A stretch of 64,000 nucleotides of DNA, from NCBI RefSeq assembly GCF_910584465.1, contig NZ_CAJUBK010000004.1, forward strand, positions 1 through 64,000, read 5' to 3'. Below the pieces are notes generated by a model. The model had not been told where the DNA came from. It did no database searches and saw only the letters and a program-made list of their open reading frames with translations. Positions 7,184-18,756 of this stretch are shown here, in pieces. The position numbers and the translations under genes are program-made. The DNA comes from an uncultured Oscillibacter sp. GTDB taxonomy: Bacteria; Bacillota; Clostridia; Oscillospirales; Oscillospiraceae. Position 1 is the first letter of the stretch. Each line of letters starts with the position of its first letter.

Positions 7184-8755
7184 TCACATTTGGACGCCGC
7201 CGTGCTGGGGCCGCCGGTAGTTCCAGCTGTTCCCGGCGTCATAGAATTTATAAAGGTCGATGTCGAAGCGCTGCTTCCGGCGGTAGGCCATCTCCAGCTC
7301 GGTATCGAAGATATAGCTCTTGCCGTCCATCGCGATCTGCACCCAGCTGTGGGGGGACTTCCGCACGCCCACGGTGCCGTTGTAGATGGCGGACTCATAG
7401 CCGATCCAGCGGGAGAGGTACCAGAACAGGGCGGCGTAGCAGTAGCAGTTGCCGTAGCCGGTGGTCAGGATGCGCAGGGCGTCGGTCTCCATGTAGTCGT
7501 AGACGCCGAACGCGTAGGGGGCCCGGCGCAGATAGGTGAAGGAATCGCGCGTGTAGAGGTACAGGGCCCGGAGCATCTCCTCCTGGGTCTGGGAGGGGGC
7601 GGTATGGGCGGCCACGATGTCATGGAGCCGGGCGTCCAGCTCCCCGTTCCCGGTGGTGAAGCGGCCCAGGCTGTTGAAATAGTGGTTCCGGACCACGGCG
7701 TCCCGGACCAGGTCGCCCCTGGCGCTGTCGTAGCAGTACAGCCAGCCGTCCACCAGCCGGAAGCCGTCCTGGGGGACCTCGTCCTTCGGCGTGTGGGAGG
7801 TCCACTGCTCCGTCCCGCCGGTACTGGTGTGGCCGTGGCTGACGGTGGCCTCCAGCACGTCGTGATAGTACCAGCTGGAGGGGGCCAGGTCGATGTAGAA
7901 CGCGGGATGCTCCCGGTCGATATAGTCCCTGTCCGCCGACCGGCCCAGGGCCCGGTTCAGCAGCACCACCGCCGTTGCCCGGCCGATGGCCTCGTCCGGC
8001 CGGAAGAGCCCGTCGCCGCCCCCCTGCGCCCAGCCGTAGGCGCGGGCGGAGAGGATGTAGGAGGCGTTGGGATCGTCTTCGGGCACATCGGGGAAGAGCT
8101 CCCCGTCGGTCCGCAGGGGGGAGAAGGAGGCGATGCAGCGGACGAACTCGCCCCGGGTGACCTCCCGGTCCGGCTCCAGCATCCCGTCCCGGGCCTCGAT
8201 CACGCCCAGGTCCGCCAGGGTCCGCAGCGCGTCGGCATACCAGGCGTCCTCCGGCACGTCGGCGTAGACGCCGACGGGGACCTTGGCCTGCTCCGGCAGG
8301 AGGCGGTAGAGCATCTGGGCCGCCTCGGCCCGGGTGACATGCCGGTCGGGGTGGAACGCGGCGAAGGCGCCGCCGCTGCCGTAGGCGTAAGCGGTGTGGA
8401 CGTCGGTGGACAGGGAGACGCCCGCCGGGACCTTGCCGGCCAGAGCGGCTTTCTCGTTCTCCCGCTTCTTCTTGCCGACCTGCGGCTGGTCGGGGGCAAG
8501 GCCCCCGTCGTCCGCCGGGACGACGGGGGCATCGGACGTCCGATGCCGGTCCGGCGCGAGGCCGCTGCCGTCCTCCCCGTCCGCCGGGCCGCTGTCCTGG
8601 GGCCCGCCGTCCTCCGGCGGAGGCGCCAGGCCACCATAAGCATCTTCGCTGTAGTCCTGCGTGCCGGGGTCCTCCGCCCCGGCGGCACAGGCCGGCATGA
8701 CGGTGACCAGCATCACCAGCGCCAGCAAAAGCGCGATCCAATCGATCTTCCCCAT
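7184..8755 (-). CDS. S-layer-homology protein with C-terminal transglutaminase-like domain
   Basis: A 523-residue protein; start MGKIDWIALLL at 8755 with AAAGGAG upstream. A signal peptide ends near AAGAEDP. After a Pro/Asp-rich linker come three SLH repeats (about 120-280; YADVPEDAWYADALRTLADLG and FRPDEAIGRATAVVLLNRAL are typical), which in known proteins bind pyruvylated wall polysaccharide. Residues about 380-510 form a transglutaminase-like domain with the full triad: Cys in GNCYCYA (about 436), His in PHSWVQI (about 469) and Asp in FDTELE (about 484). It is therefore probably a wall-attached, active cysteine peptidase or crosslinking enzyme. It follows the DHHW gene by 73 nt. Confidence 0.9.
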   Translation of the reverse strand: MGKIDWIALLLALVMLVTVMPACAAGAEDPGTQDYSEDAYGGLAPPPEDGGPQDSGPADGEDGSGLAPDRHRTSDAPVVPADDGGLAPDQPQVGKKKRENEKAALAGKVPAGVSLSTDVHTAYAYGSGGAFAAFHPDRHVTRAEAAQMLYRLLPEQAKVPVGVYADVPEDAWYADALRTLADLGVIEARDGMLEPDREVTRGEFVRCIASFSPLRTDGELFPDVPEDDPNASYILSARAYGWAQGGGDGLFRPDEAIGRATAVVLLNRALGRSADRDYIDREHPAFYIDLAPSSWYYHDVLEATVSHGHTSTGGTEQWTSHTPKDEVPQDGFRLVDGWLYCYDSARGDLVRDAVVRNHYFNSLGRFTTGNGELDARLHDIVAAHTAPSQTQEEMLRALYLYTRDSFTYLRRAPYAFGVYDYMETDALRILTTGYGNCYCYAALFWYLSRWIGYESAIYNGTVGVRKSPHSWVQIAMDGKSYIFDTELEMAYRRKQRFDIDLYKFYDAGNSWNYRRPQHGGVQM

Positions 8756-8828
8756 ACGGTATCTCTCCTTTACCCTCTGTCTGTCCGTCCTGTCTGTCTC
8801 TTGGAAAAAGCTCCCCGCACGGCGTCCC

Positions 8829-10175
8829 TCAGGCCGGGGCATAGGCGATGCCCACAGGCCGGATCCCCTCCGGGAGGTAGAGGCCGATGCCGCCGTCCTC
8901 CAGCAAGAACGCCTCGTAACAGCCGCCGTCCGAGGTCAGGACCAGCACCGGCGTATCCGGGGCCGCGTCCGGGAGCTCCTGCCCCTCTAAGATCCGCGGC
9001 CCGCTGACCAGCGCATAGCCCGGCAGGTCCTCCGACGGCTCCGCGTCCAGCTCCACGCCGCTCCCATAGACGGCATACGGCTCCGGCAGTCCCGTCCCCC
9101 GCCGGGGCGCGGGCATCACGGGGACCTCCCGGATGAGATAGCGCAGGTTCCGCTCCACCAGCTCCGCCACGACGAAGTCCGCTTCCCGCCGGGCCGTCAG
9201 GTCCAGCCGGTAGGGCATGGACCGGGAGAACAGCGCCGCGCCGAAGCTGTCGGCCAGGTAGGGGTACAGCAGGTTCCCGAAGGAGTCCCGGAACATCAGC
9301 AAAGACCCTTCCCCGCCGCCGTGGGTCATGATGGTGAGGTTCTCCGCCGAGCGGATGGGCGCGTCGTATCCGAAGTCCAGGACGCCGCCGTAGACCCGAT
9401 CCGCCTCCAGGCCGTCCCCGGCGGGATAGAGCATATCGTAAAGGTCGCCCTTATGGACCTCCTCCGGGGAGAAGGGCCCGGCGAAGTAGGCGGAGGACCG
9501 TCCCAGGGCCTCGTTCAGCGCGTCGGCGGCCAGGGCCGCGCCCTTGCTGTCCCAATGGGAATCCGTCCGGAAATAGAGCGTCTCCTCCCGGTCCCGGAAC
9601 AGGGCGAAGCAGTCCAGGTACTCCACGCCCTGCCGCTCCAGCTCCGCGGCCAGCCGCTCGGCGTCGTGGGGCTCCCCGGAGGCGGTGAGGCCGGGCATAT
9701 GCTCGGGGTAGAGGGAATTTTTATTGGGGGCGACGGTGAACAGGAACCGCGCCCCCTGGCTCTCGCAGTATTCGCAGATCAGGGACAGGTTCCGGGCGGC
9801 GGAGAACAGCTCCCGCCGGTCCATGGGGTCCAGCCCGGCGTAGTCCGCCAGGGTGTCCCCAAAGTAGAGCCAGCCGTCCCTGCCCAGCACCACGTCCTCC
9901 GTGATGGAGCTGTGCAGCCCCTTGGCGTTCAGGGCGGACCACGCGGTGATCAGGTCCTGGCGGAGGAAGAAGTTGTCCGCCGCGTAGTCCCGGAGCTTGG
10001 AGAGGAAGCCGGGATCCCAAGCTCCCCCGGCGTCCCGGAGGGCGGGAGGGGCCGCGATGGTCTGGTTGCCGCCGGCCGGGCCCTCCCGCACCGGCAGCAG
10101 CATCCCCAGGGAGGGGATCAGGCACAGCAGGAGGATCAGGGCCGTGAAGGCGGCGTAGGCAGATCCTTTTTTCAT
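8829..10175 (-). CDS. DHHW-family protein (AlgJ/AlgX-like partner of MBOAT acyltransferase)
   Basis: A 448-residue protein with an N-terminal membrane anchor (about 7-28). It carries the AlgJ/DHHW hallmarks: VVLGRDGWLYFGD early (about 94-106), FLFTVAPNKNSLYPE, and TDSHWDSKGAALAADAL (Asp-Ser-His-Trp near 204-208), a catalytic motif of SGNH-like acetyltransferases that work outside the membrane; MFRDSFGN supplies the Ser block. The family acts with an MBOAT protein to O-acetylate extracellular polysaccharide. Such a gene lies 145 nt upstream on the same strand. The acceptor polymer is unknown; a wall or S-layer-associated glycan is plausible from the neighbours. Confidence 0.85.
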   Translation of the reverse strand: MKKGSAYAAFTALILLLCLIPSLGMLLPVREGPAGGNQTIAAPPALRDAGGAWDPGFLSKLRDYAADNFFLRQDLITAWSALNAKGLHSSITEDVVLGRDGWLYFGDTLADYAGLDPMDRRELFSAARNLSLICEYCESQGARFLFTVAPNKNSLYPEHMPGLTASGEPHDAERLAAELERQGVEYLDCFALFRDREETLYFRTDSHWDSKGAALAADALNEALGRSSAYFAGPFSPEEVHKGDLYDMLYPAGDGLEADRVYGGVLDFGYDAPIRSAENLTIMTHGGGEGSLLMFRDSFGNLLYPYLADSFGAALFSRSMPYRLDLTARREADFVVAELVERNLRYLIREVPVMPAPRRGTGLPEPYAVYGSGVELDAEPSEDLPGYALVSGPRILEGQELPDAAPDTPVLVLTSDGGCYEAFLLEDGGIGLYLPEGIRPVGIAYAPA

Positions 10176-10320
10176 GACATCGCCTCACAAGATGGAGATA
10201 TATGGCCGCAGCCGGGAAGGGGCGGGCGCTCCTCCCCCGGGCCCGGGACCGCGTCCATAGGCCGGGGGATGCGGCCGGAGGCCCGCGCCGGCGGCGTCCC
10301 GCGGCCGGGGATGCGGGGCC

Positions 10321-11712
10321 TCAGAACTGGGCGTAGATGAAAGGCTGGAAGCTGCTGCCCGCCGCCGCCAGGAGGCAGAGGACGAACAGCGCCGCCGCGC
10401 CGGCGTAAGAGGAGAATTCCAGCCAGCGGCCGTCCAGGCGCTTTTTCAGCCAGGGCGCCACCGGCAGGCTCCCCACGACGCCCGCGCCCAGGGCGCACCA
10501 CACCGCCGGGCCGATCCGCTCCAGGGCCAGCGTGGAGGCGGGGGTGGGGGCGAAGCCGGTGAACATGGCCCGCAGGACCGTCACGGCCTCCCCCACGGAG
10601 CTCGCCCGGAAGACCACGAAGCCCAGGCAGACCGCCAGCATCGTCCAGACATGCCCCGCGAAGCGGCCCAGGGGCCCCCTCTGGAGCTTCCCCATGGGCA
10701 GGACGCTCTCGGCGGCGGAGAGGAGTCCGTGCCACGCGCCCCAGAGGACGAAGGTCCAGCTGGCCCCATGCCAGAGGCCGCAGAGCAGGAAGACGGCGGC
10801 CTTGTTCAGGCACTTCCGGGCGGCGCCGCGCCGCCCGCCCCCCAGGGGGATGTACAGGTAGTCCCGGAACCAAAAGGAGAGGGACATGTGCCACCGCCGC
10901 CAGAACTCGGTGATGGAAGCGGAGACGTAGGGATAGTCGAAGTTCTCCGGGCCCTCGAAGCCGAACAGCGTCCCCAGGCCCAGGGCCATGTCGCTGTAAC
11001 CGGAGAAATCGAAGTAGATCTGCAGGGTATAGGCCGCGGCGCCCAGCCAGGCCATGCGCCCGTCCAGCCCGGCCCCCAGGCCGAAGGCGGTGTCGGCGAC
11101 CGTGGCGGCCATCTCGGAGATCAGCGCCTTCTTGGCGAAGCCCACGATGAAGCGGCGGAGGCCCCGCGCGCTCTGCTCCGCGCCGGGCCGGGGGCCGTCC
11201 AGTCCGGCGGAGAACTGCCCGAAGCGGGCGATGGGGCCGGAGACCACCTGGGGGAAGAAGGAGACGTACAGCAAAAAGTCGCTGAAGCGCCGGGCGGCCC
11301 GGTCCCCATCCCGGTAGACGTCGATGACGTAAGCCATGGACTTGAAGGTGAAGAAGGAGATGCCCATCGGCGGGAGGAGGCCCGCCGCCGGGATCTCCGT
11401 CCCCAGCAGGGGGCCCAGGCTCCCGGTGAAGAAGTCCAGGTATTTGAACATCCCCAGCAGGAGCAGGTGGAAGGCCAGGACCGCCGCCAGCAGGCCGCGC
11501 TTCCGCCGGGCCCGGGGCATGAAAAAACCGGCAGCGAAGCTTACGGCGGCGGACAGGAGGAGACAGGGGAGCCCCTGCCATTGCCCGCAGGCATAAAACA
11601 ACAAGCTGACGGCGATGAGGAGATAGATCCGTCCCCTGCCCCGGGCCGGCCGGACGAGCAGCCATGCCGCCGGGAAGAAGAAGAACAGGAAGGGGGCGGA
11701 ATGAAACGCCAT
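10321..11712 (-). CDS. MBOAT-family O-acyltransferase (AlgI/DltB-like)
   Basis: A 463-residue polytopic membrane protein. Start MAFHSAPFLFFFF at 11712 is chosen because the longer frame begins upstream of the predicted transcription start (promoter at 11779-11807). It contains the MBOAT core: ISFFTFKSMAYVIDVYRG-like region, FRDYLYIPLGGGRRG, and CGLWHGASW with the catalytic His, followed by LWGAWHG. Family members move acyl groups (usually acetyl) across the membrane to an extracytoplasmic partner, here very likely the DHHW protein encoded next. It is the first gene of the minus-strand envelope cluster. The region 10176-10320 between the two genes holds only GC-rich sequence. Confidence 0.9.
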   Translation of the reverse strand: MAFHSAPFLFFFFPAAWLLVRPARGRGRIYLLIAVSLLFYACGQWQGLPCLLLSAAVSFAAGFFMPRARRKRGLLAAVLAFHLLLLGMFKYLDFFTGSLGPLLGTEIPAAGLLPPMGISFFTFKSMAYVIDVYRDGDRAARRFSDFLLYVSFFPQVVSGPIARFGQFSAGLDGPRPGAEQSARGLRRFIVGFAKKALISEMAATVADTAFGLGAGLDGRMAWLGAAAYTLQIYFDFSGYSDMALGLGTLFGFEGPENFDYPYVSASITEFWRRWHMSLSFWFRDYLYIPLGGGRRGAARKCLNKAAVFLLCGLWHGASWTFVLWGAWHGLLSAAESVLPMGKLQRGPLGRFAGHVWTMLAVCLGFVVFRASSVGEAVTVLRAMFTGFAPTPASTLALERIGPAVWCALGAGVVGSLPVAPWLKKRLDGRWLEFSSYAGAAALFVLCLLAAAGSSFQPFIYAQF

Positions 11713-11778
11713 GCGAACACCAACTCCATATAGAAGACTCCCGCGGGCCGGGTGGCAAAATGTGTCGGATCTATGGAG

Positions 11779-11807
11779 AGCATACACCTTCATGCCGAGA
11801 AAGTCAA
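11779..11807 (-). promoter_or_regulatory. Promoter of the MBOAT-led envelope cluster
   Basis: TTGACT (11802-11807), a 17-bp spacer and TATGCT (11779-11784) on the minus strand. Transcription would begin near 11772, leaving a leader of about 60 nt before the MBOAT start. No other clear promoter is seen down to 3961, which supports one long envelope operon. Confidence 0.7.
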
Positions 11808-11963
11808 GACATGCGGCCCTCCTGCCGCCGGGAGGCCCTCCCCTCCCCGCCGGCAGATCCCGGGGCCGGGCCTGCCTGCCGCCGGGGGGCGAGGCCCCGG
11901 GGACCGGGAACTTTTCCCGCTCCCCCGCCGTCTAAACGGACAGACCTACAGGAGGTGAGGAGG

Positions 11964-12422
11964 ATGCGTCTGAAAAAATGGCTGTGCTCCCCGTGGATGC
12001 TGCTTTTGCTGGGGGCCGGGATCCTGCTGGCCATGGCCGACCGCGGGACCTACCGGCAGGAGGGGATCTCCATGACCGCCGTGGAGGGATCCGTGACCTC
12101 CAGGAGCGTGACGGTGGAGGTCCTGAACCGCACGGACCGGCGCATCTCCAACGCCGGGGAGCTGGAGGACTACCATGTCCAGCGGCGGCTGTGGGGGCTG
12201 TGGCTCCCCATGCGGGAGGAGGGGCGGCCCGGCGATACCGTCTGCGCGGCCCTCGAGTCCTGCTCTTATGAAAAGGACGTCCCCCGGCGCCTCACCTTCT
12301 ACTGGAGCGACACGCGCCCCTTCGACGCCCTGCGGCCCGGGCGGTACCGGCTGATCCTGCAATTTTGGGACCACGGCGGGGAGGCCCCGTTCGCGCTGGC
12401 GGCGGAGTTCACCGTGGACTGA
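11964..12422 (+). CDS. Membrane-anchored immunoglobulin-like domain protein
   Basis: A 152-residue protein; ATG 11964 follows an AGGAGGTGAGGAGG ribosome binding site. A signal anchor (residues about 4-23) is followed by one beta-sandwich of about 120 residues. It resembles the bacterial Ig-like domains often found near antibiotic-sensing or envelope genes: VTVEVLNRTDRRISNAGELEDYHVQ near the start, PGRYRLILQFWD and FALAAEFTV at the end. The role is probably structural or sensing at the outer membrane face; no enzyme motif is seen. A fragment of the dispersed repeat begins two bases after the stop. No promoter is obvious in 11808-11963. Confidence 0.7.
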   Translation: MRLKKWLCSPWMLLLLGAGILLAMADRGTYRQEGISMTAVEGSVTSRSVTVEVLNRTDRRISNAGELEDYHVQRRLWGLWLPMREEGRPGDTVCAALESCSYEKDVPRRLTFYWSDTRPFDALRPGRYRLILQFWDHGGEAPFALAAEFTVD

Positions 12423-12423
12423 C

Positions 12424-12494
12424 CTCCCTTCCCGTTGGAGAAGTCCCCACTCCTTTTCGACACTCGGAGCGGCGGCCCCTCCCGGCCGCCGCCT
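12424..12494 (+). repeat. Dispersed repeat, right-end fragment (copy G)
   Basis: Only the last 45 or so bases of the core remain (CTTCCCGT ... TTTTCGACACTCGGAG), followed by the outer hairpin GCGGCGGCC/GGCCGCCGC at 12470-12493. As in the full copies it is in the sense orientation directly after a stop codon. The rest of the stretch to 12635 is the secA leader, with no clear promoter hexamers and no gene. Confidence 0.65.
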
Positions 12495-12635
12495 CTTTGT
12501 AAATTTTTTTCTCCCGCCCTGGATTTCCTTTGCATTTTCGGAGGGTCTGTGGTAAGCTATGGTTGTTTTACTATGGATATCGCCGGCTCCCCCGCCGGGG
12601 GAGCCTCCAATTTAGAAAGGAAGTTTCAAACGAAC

Positions 12636-15386
<2,751 letters not shown>

Positions 15387-15421
15387 TGGGCTTGTTCTCG
15401 CCCTGGCGGGCGGGGAGGGAT

Positions 15422-15665
15422 CCAGCCATGATGATGGCTGTTCCATCGCACCCCCCATTTTCTCTTTTTATTCCCGAATAAAAAGAGAAAACGGGTCGTG
15501 CACGGTCCAAAAGAGAAAAACAAGGGGATGCGTCACGAAGGCGCGGCTGGTGTGCTTCCGTTTTTTGGCGAAGGTCTTCGGGCCGCGGCACAGTGCGGGC
15601 GGGGGTTTTGGTGGTCGTCGAATCGCCTTCCTTCTCTCTCCGCTGACGCTGATGCTCTGGTGATC
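15422..15665 (+). repeat. Second dispersed repeat family, copy 1 (after secA)
   Basis: This matches 50502-50735 in order and sequence. A small hairpin (CAGCCAT/ATGGCTG) is followed by CACCCCCCATTTTCTCTTTT, an AT-rich stem TTTTCTCTTTTTATT/AATAAAAAGAGAAAA (15458-15472 with 15477-15491), then CGTGCACGGTCCAAAAGAG, and a less conserved GC-rich tail ending in CCGCTGAC. The AT-rich stem is perfectly paired over 15 bp. The remainder to 15851 is GC-rich with small hairpins and no recognisable gene. Confidence 0.75.
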
Positions 15666-15851
15666 GGATCCGCAGGGGCCGCCGCCCTGCGCAGCCGTTG
15701 GCGGCTTTGCCGCCTTACGGATGCGGCGTACCCCTGCGGGTGCTCGGCGGCCCGTTCCTCCGGGACCGCCTTCTGCCAGTAAACACCCTGCGGGGAAGGG
15801 CCTGTGTGTCCGCCTTCCCGGTGGGCTTTTGATCGGAAAGGAATACCTCTT

Positions 15852-16109
15852 ATGAACAAGGATAATGACAACGTCCTCTCTCTGCTCCAGGATATCAAGG
15901 AACTCCTTTTTGGTGCGGTACTGATCCTGGCAGGCTGGATCTTCATTCTGGCTCCGTTCAACGAGGAGATCCCTCTGTGGATTTGTGGACTGCCGTTCTT
16001 TGCCTATGGCGGCTTCCATGTTTGGAACGGCTGGACGAAGCATGAGCTGGTCGAGAAAAACGGCGAGACCCAAAAGGAGGAAGAACAGGGAGGTCCTCAT
16101 GCCCTTTGA
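15852..16109 (+). CDS. Small two-helix membrane protein of unknown function
   Basis: An 85-residue protein starting MNKDNDNVLSLLQDIKELL, with AAAGGA about ten bases before ATG 15852. Two hydrophobic helices (about residues 19-35 and 41-58) are joined by an acidic turn, and the C-terminal tail is charged (KNGETQKEEEQ). The stop overlaps the start of pgeF by 11 bases, which suggests translational coupling and supports a real gene. I do not recognise the family. Its base composition is slightly more AT-rich than its neighbours. Confidence 0.65.
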   Translation: MNKDNDNVLSLLQDIKELLFGAVLILAGWIFILAPFNEEIPLWICGLPFFAYGGFHVWNGWTKHELVEKNGETQKEEEQGGPHAL

Positions 16110-16905
16110 GACCCATCAACAAAACGGCCTGGTGTGGCTCACCGCTCCTGATCTTGGCGGCGTCCGCCACGGCTTCTCCACCCGACTGGGTGGCGTGTCC
16201 CCCGCCCCCTGGGACAGCTTGAACCTCCGCCCCGGCATGGGGGACGGCCGGGAGGCCATGCTGGAGAACTACCGCCGCTTCTGCGCCGCCATCGGCGCAG
16301 ATGTTGATCGGTCCGTCCTCTCCCGGCAGGTCCACGAGACGAACGTCCGGGCCTGCACGGCCGAGGACGCCGGGAAGGGCCTCTCCCGGGAGCGGGACTA
16401 CGACAGCGCCGACGCCCTGGTGACGGACGTGCCGGGCCTGACCCTGTTCGTCTTCTCCGCCGACTGCGGCACCGTGCTGCTCCACGACCCGGGGACCGGG
16501 GCCGTGGGCGCGGCCCACGCGGGCTGGCGGGGCTGCGCCGGGGGCATCGTCGAAAAGACGGTCCGGGAGATGGCCCGCCTTTACGGCGCGGAGCCGGGGC
16601 GCCTCCGGGCCGCCCTGGGCCCCTGCATCGGGCCATGCTGCTTCGAGACCGACGGCGACGTCCCCGCCGCCATGCGGGAGGCCCTGGGAGAGGACGCAGG
16701 CCCCTATCTGGAACGGCGGGGAGCCAAGTGGCACGTGGACCTGGAGGGCCTGGAGCGCCAATGGCTGCTGCGGGCGGGGGTCTTGCCGGAGCATATCGAG
16801 GCCGCCGGCCTCTGCACCGCCTGCCGCCCGGACCTGTTCTGGTCCCACCGGAGGATGGGGGAGGCCCGGGGCGTCCAGTGCGCGGCCATCACCGCCGGGA
16901 GATGA
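16099..16905 (+). CDS. pgeF: Peptidoglycan editing factor PgeF / YfiH-type multicopper polyphenol oxidase family
   Basis: A 268-residue protein; ATG 16099 follows AGGGAGG. It shows the YfiH family's metal and active-site residues: SRQVHETNVR (His), SADCGTVLL (Cys), HAGWRGCAGGIVEKTV (His) and LGPCIGPCCFETDGDV (Cys). The first substrates described were polyphenols and purine nucleosides; in E. coli the protein removes wrongly placed serine from peptidoglycan precursors. It overlaps the upstream small membrane gene and is followed after 21 nt by repeat copy C. Confidence 0.93.
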   Translation: MPFETHQQNGLVWLTAPDLGGVRHGFSTRLGGVSPAPWDSLNLRPGMGDGREAMLENYRRFCAAIGADVDRSVLSRQVHETNVRACTAEDAGKGLSRERDYDSADALVTDVPGLTLFVFSADCGTVLLHDPGTGAVGAAHAGWRGCAGGIVEKTVREMARLYGAEPGRLRAALGPCIGPCCFETDGDVPAAMREALGEDAGPYLERRGAKWHVDLEGLERQWLLRAGVLPEHIEAAGLCTACRPDLFWSHRRMGEARGVQCAAITAGR

Positions 16906-16925
16906 CGGTATCCGCGCCGGGAGGC

Positions 16926-17153
16926 AGGGGCCGGGAGGCCCTTGGCTCCCGGCCCCTCAGCCTGTCGAAAACGTCTTTTCGACAGGCTGAGCAAGTTTTC
17001 AGAACTTTCAAAAAAGTTCTGAAAACTTCTTGATCAAAAACGAAAGGAACCCTTCCTGGGTTCCTCTCGTAACTCTCTTCCTTCCCGTCGATGTAGTCCC
17101 CCTTCTTTTTTGACACTCTGAGGGGCCGGGAGGCCCTTGGCTCCCGGCCCCTC
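16926..17153 (+). repeat. Dispersed three-hairpin repeat, copy C, with exact 33-nt hairpin duplication
   Basis: The core is 16959-17120 (162 nt). The 33-nt flanks at 16926-16958 and 17121-17153 are identical and form the hairpin GGGGCCGGGAGCC/GGCTCCCGGCCCC type. Stem i pairs AGCCTGTCGAAAA/TTTTCGACAGGCT, stem ii AAGTTTTCAGAAC/GTTCTGAAAACTT, and stem iii AGGAACCC/GGGTTCCT. The last two carry compensated changes relative to copies A and F. It is sense, 21 nt after the pgeF stop. Confidence 0.9.
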
Positions 17154-17174
17154 GTTCGTTCGTTGAGGTGAGTC

Positions 17175-18704
17175 ATGAAGAAATGCCTGTGTGAACTGCT
17201 CGCGCTCCTGCTGCCCTTCGCGCTGCTGACCGGCTGCTGGCAGGAGGAGCTGCCGGAGGGGCCGGACGACATGCTGCCCCCCTTCGAGGAGGAGGCGGAG
17301 GACGGGCCGGAGGGCCCCGCCCTGCCGCAGAGCTTCGCCCTGCCCTATACGCCCGGGGGGAGCCTGGACCCGGCCGACTGCGCCGACGGGATGCAGCAGG
17401 TGGCGGCGTCCCTGCTGTACGAGGGCCTGTTCCGCCTGGACGAGCGCTTCGAGCCCCAGCCCTGGCTGTGCATCAGCTATACCCATGACGAAGCGCTCGC
17501 CCGCTATACCTTCTCCCTCCGCCCGGGCGTCCTCTTCTCCGACGGCACGCCGCTGACGGGCCGGGACGTGAAGGCGTCCCTGGACCGGGCGCGGGAGTCC
17601 GTGCGCTATGGCCCCCGCCTCGCGGGGATCGGCTCCATCCTCGCCGACGGGGACAGCGTCACCATCTCCCTGAAGGGCCCCAACGCCGCCCTCCCGGCCC
17701 TCTTGGACGTGCCCATCGTGAAGTCCGGCACCCAGGGGGACGGCGCCCCCACCGGCACGGGGCCCTATTTCTACGCCGAGGAGGAGACGGGGCCGTACCT
17801 GATCGCCAACCAGTCCTGGTGGCGGGGGGAGGCCCAGCCGGTGGACCGGATCGCGCTGGTGGAAGCGCCGGACACCGACGCCATGCTCTACCGCTTCTCC
17901 TCCCACGAGGTGCAGCTGGTCACGGCGGACCTCACGGGCGTGCTGGCGGTGAGCACCACCGGCAGCGTGGACTGCGTGGACGCGGCCACCACGGTGCTGC
18001 AATACGTGGGCTGCAACACCGGCCGTGCGCCGCTGGACAATCCGGCCCTCCGGCGGGCGCTGTCGGCGGGCATCGACCGGGACAACGTGGCCGGGGCCTT
18101 CCTCTCCGGCCACGGGCAGGCGGCCGCCTTCCCGGTGTCCCCGGCCTCCGCCCTGTACCCGGCGGACCTGGAGGAGGGCTATCCCCCGGACGGCCTTGCC
18201 TCGGCGCTGGCGGAGAGCGGCTATGTCCCGGAGCGGCCCCTGACCCTGCTGGTGAACGAGGAGAACAGCTTCAAGCGGGCCATCGCGGGCCATCTGGCGG
18301 AGAGCTGGACCGCCGGGGGCCTGCCAGTGGAGGTCCGGGCCCTGCCCTGGGAGGAGTACACCGCCGCGCTGGACGCCGGGGACTTCGACCTCTATTACGG
18401 GGAGACCCGCCTCACCGCCGACTGGGACCTGAGCGGCCTGCTGGCCCCCGCGGGGGCGCTGAACTACGGCCACTGGTCCGACCCGGAGACCAGCCGGCTC
18501 CTGGAGGCCCTGGCCGGGGCGGAGGACCGGGCCGCCGCCATGCGGGCCCTGTGCGCCCATCTCAAGGACCAGATGCCCATCCTGCCGGTGTGCTTCAAGT
18601 CCACCTCCGTGCTGACCCAGGCGGGCGTGGTGGAGGGCATCTCGCCCACGGCGGCGGAGCCTTTCTACGACCTGGGGGCGTGCGTCATCCATCTGGGGGG
18701 ATGA
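17175..18704 (+). CDS. ABC transporter substrate-binding lipoprotein, peptide family (SBP_bac_5)
   Basis: A 509-residue protein. The lipoprotein signal ends LLTGC with Cys at about 21, and ATG 17175 has GAGGTGA upstream. It has the family-5 features: a GGSLDPADCADGMQQVAASLLYEGL region, then YTFSLRPGVLFSDGTPLTGRDVKASLDRA, a PTGTGPYFYAEEE block, and a helical C-terminal lobe with NPALRRALSAGIDR. Family members deliver oligopeptides, nickel or similar ligands to a membrane transporter. No permease or ATPase lies beside it, so it either serves a distant transporter or acts as a sensor. It is convergent with rpsU. Confidence 0.9.
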   Translation: MKKCLCELLALLLPFALLTGCWQEELPEGPDDMLPPFEEEAEDGPEGPALPQSFALPYTPGGSLDPADCADGMQQVAASLLYEGLFRLDERFEPQPWLCISYTHDEALARYTFSLRPGVLFSDGTPLTGRDVKASLDRARESVRYGPRLAGIGSILADGDSVTISLKGPNAALPALLDVPIVKSGTQGDGAPTGTGPYFYAEEETGPYLIANQSWWRGEAQPVDRIALVEAPDTDAMLYRFSSHEVQLVTADLTGVLAVSTTGSVDCVDAATTVLQYVGCNTGRAPLDNPALRRALSAGIDRDNVAGAFLSGHGQAAAFPVSPASALYPADLEEGYPPDGLASALAESGYVPERPLTLLVNEENSFKRAIAGHLAESWTAGGLPVEVRALPWEEYTAALDAGDFDLYYGETRLTADWDLSGLLAPAGALNYGHWSDPETSRLLEALAGAEDRAAAMRALCAHLKDQMPILPVCFKSTSVLTQAGVVEGISPTAAEPFYDLGACVIHLGG

Positions 18705-18714
18705 CGCGCGCGCG

Positions 18715-18745
18715 AAAAAGCCGCCGTGCCAAAGGCACGGCGGCT
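18715..18745 (-). terminator. Intrinsic terminator of rpsU
   Basis: On the minus strand a 12-bp GC stem (AGCCGCCGTGCC/GGCACGGCGGCT, 3-nt loop) is followed by TTTTT. It begins 11 nt after the rpsU stop and separates that gene from the convergent binding-protein gene. Confidence 0.85.
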
Positions 18746-18756
18746 CTCCACATCGC

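Noticed and set aside
15468..16100. Small proteins encoded antisense in the second repeat family (a shared LLDRARPVFSF peptide appears at both copies)
   Set aside because: The shared peptide simply follows from nucleotide identity; frames differ in start, length and continuation, and no ribosome binding sites support them.
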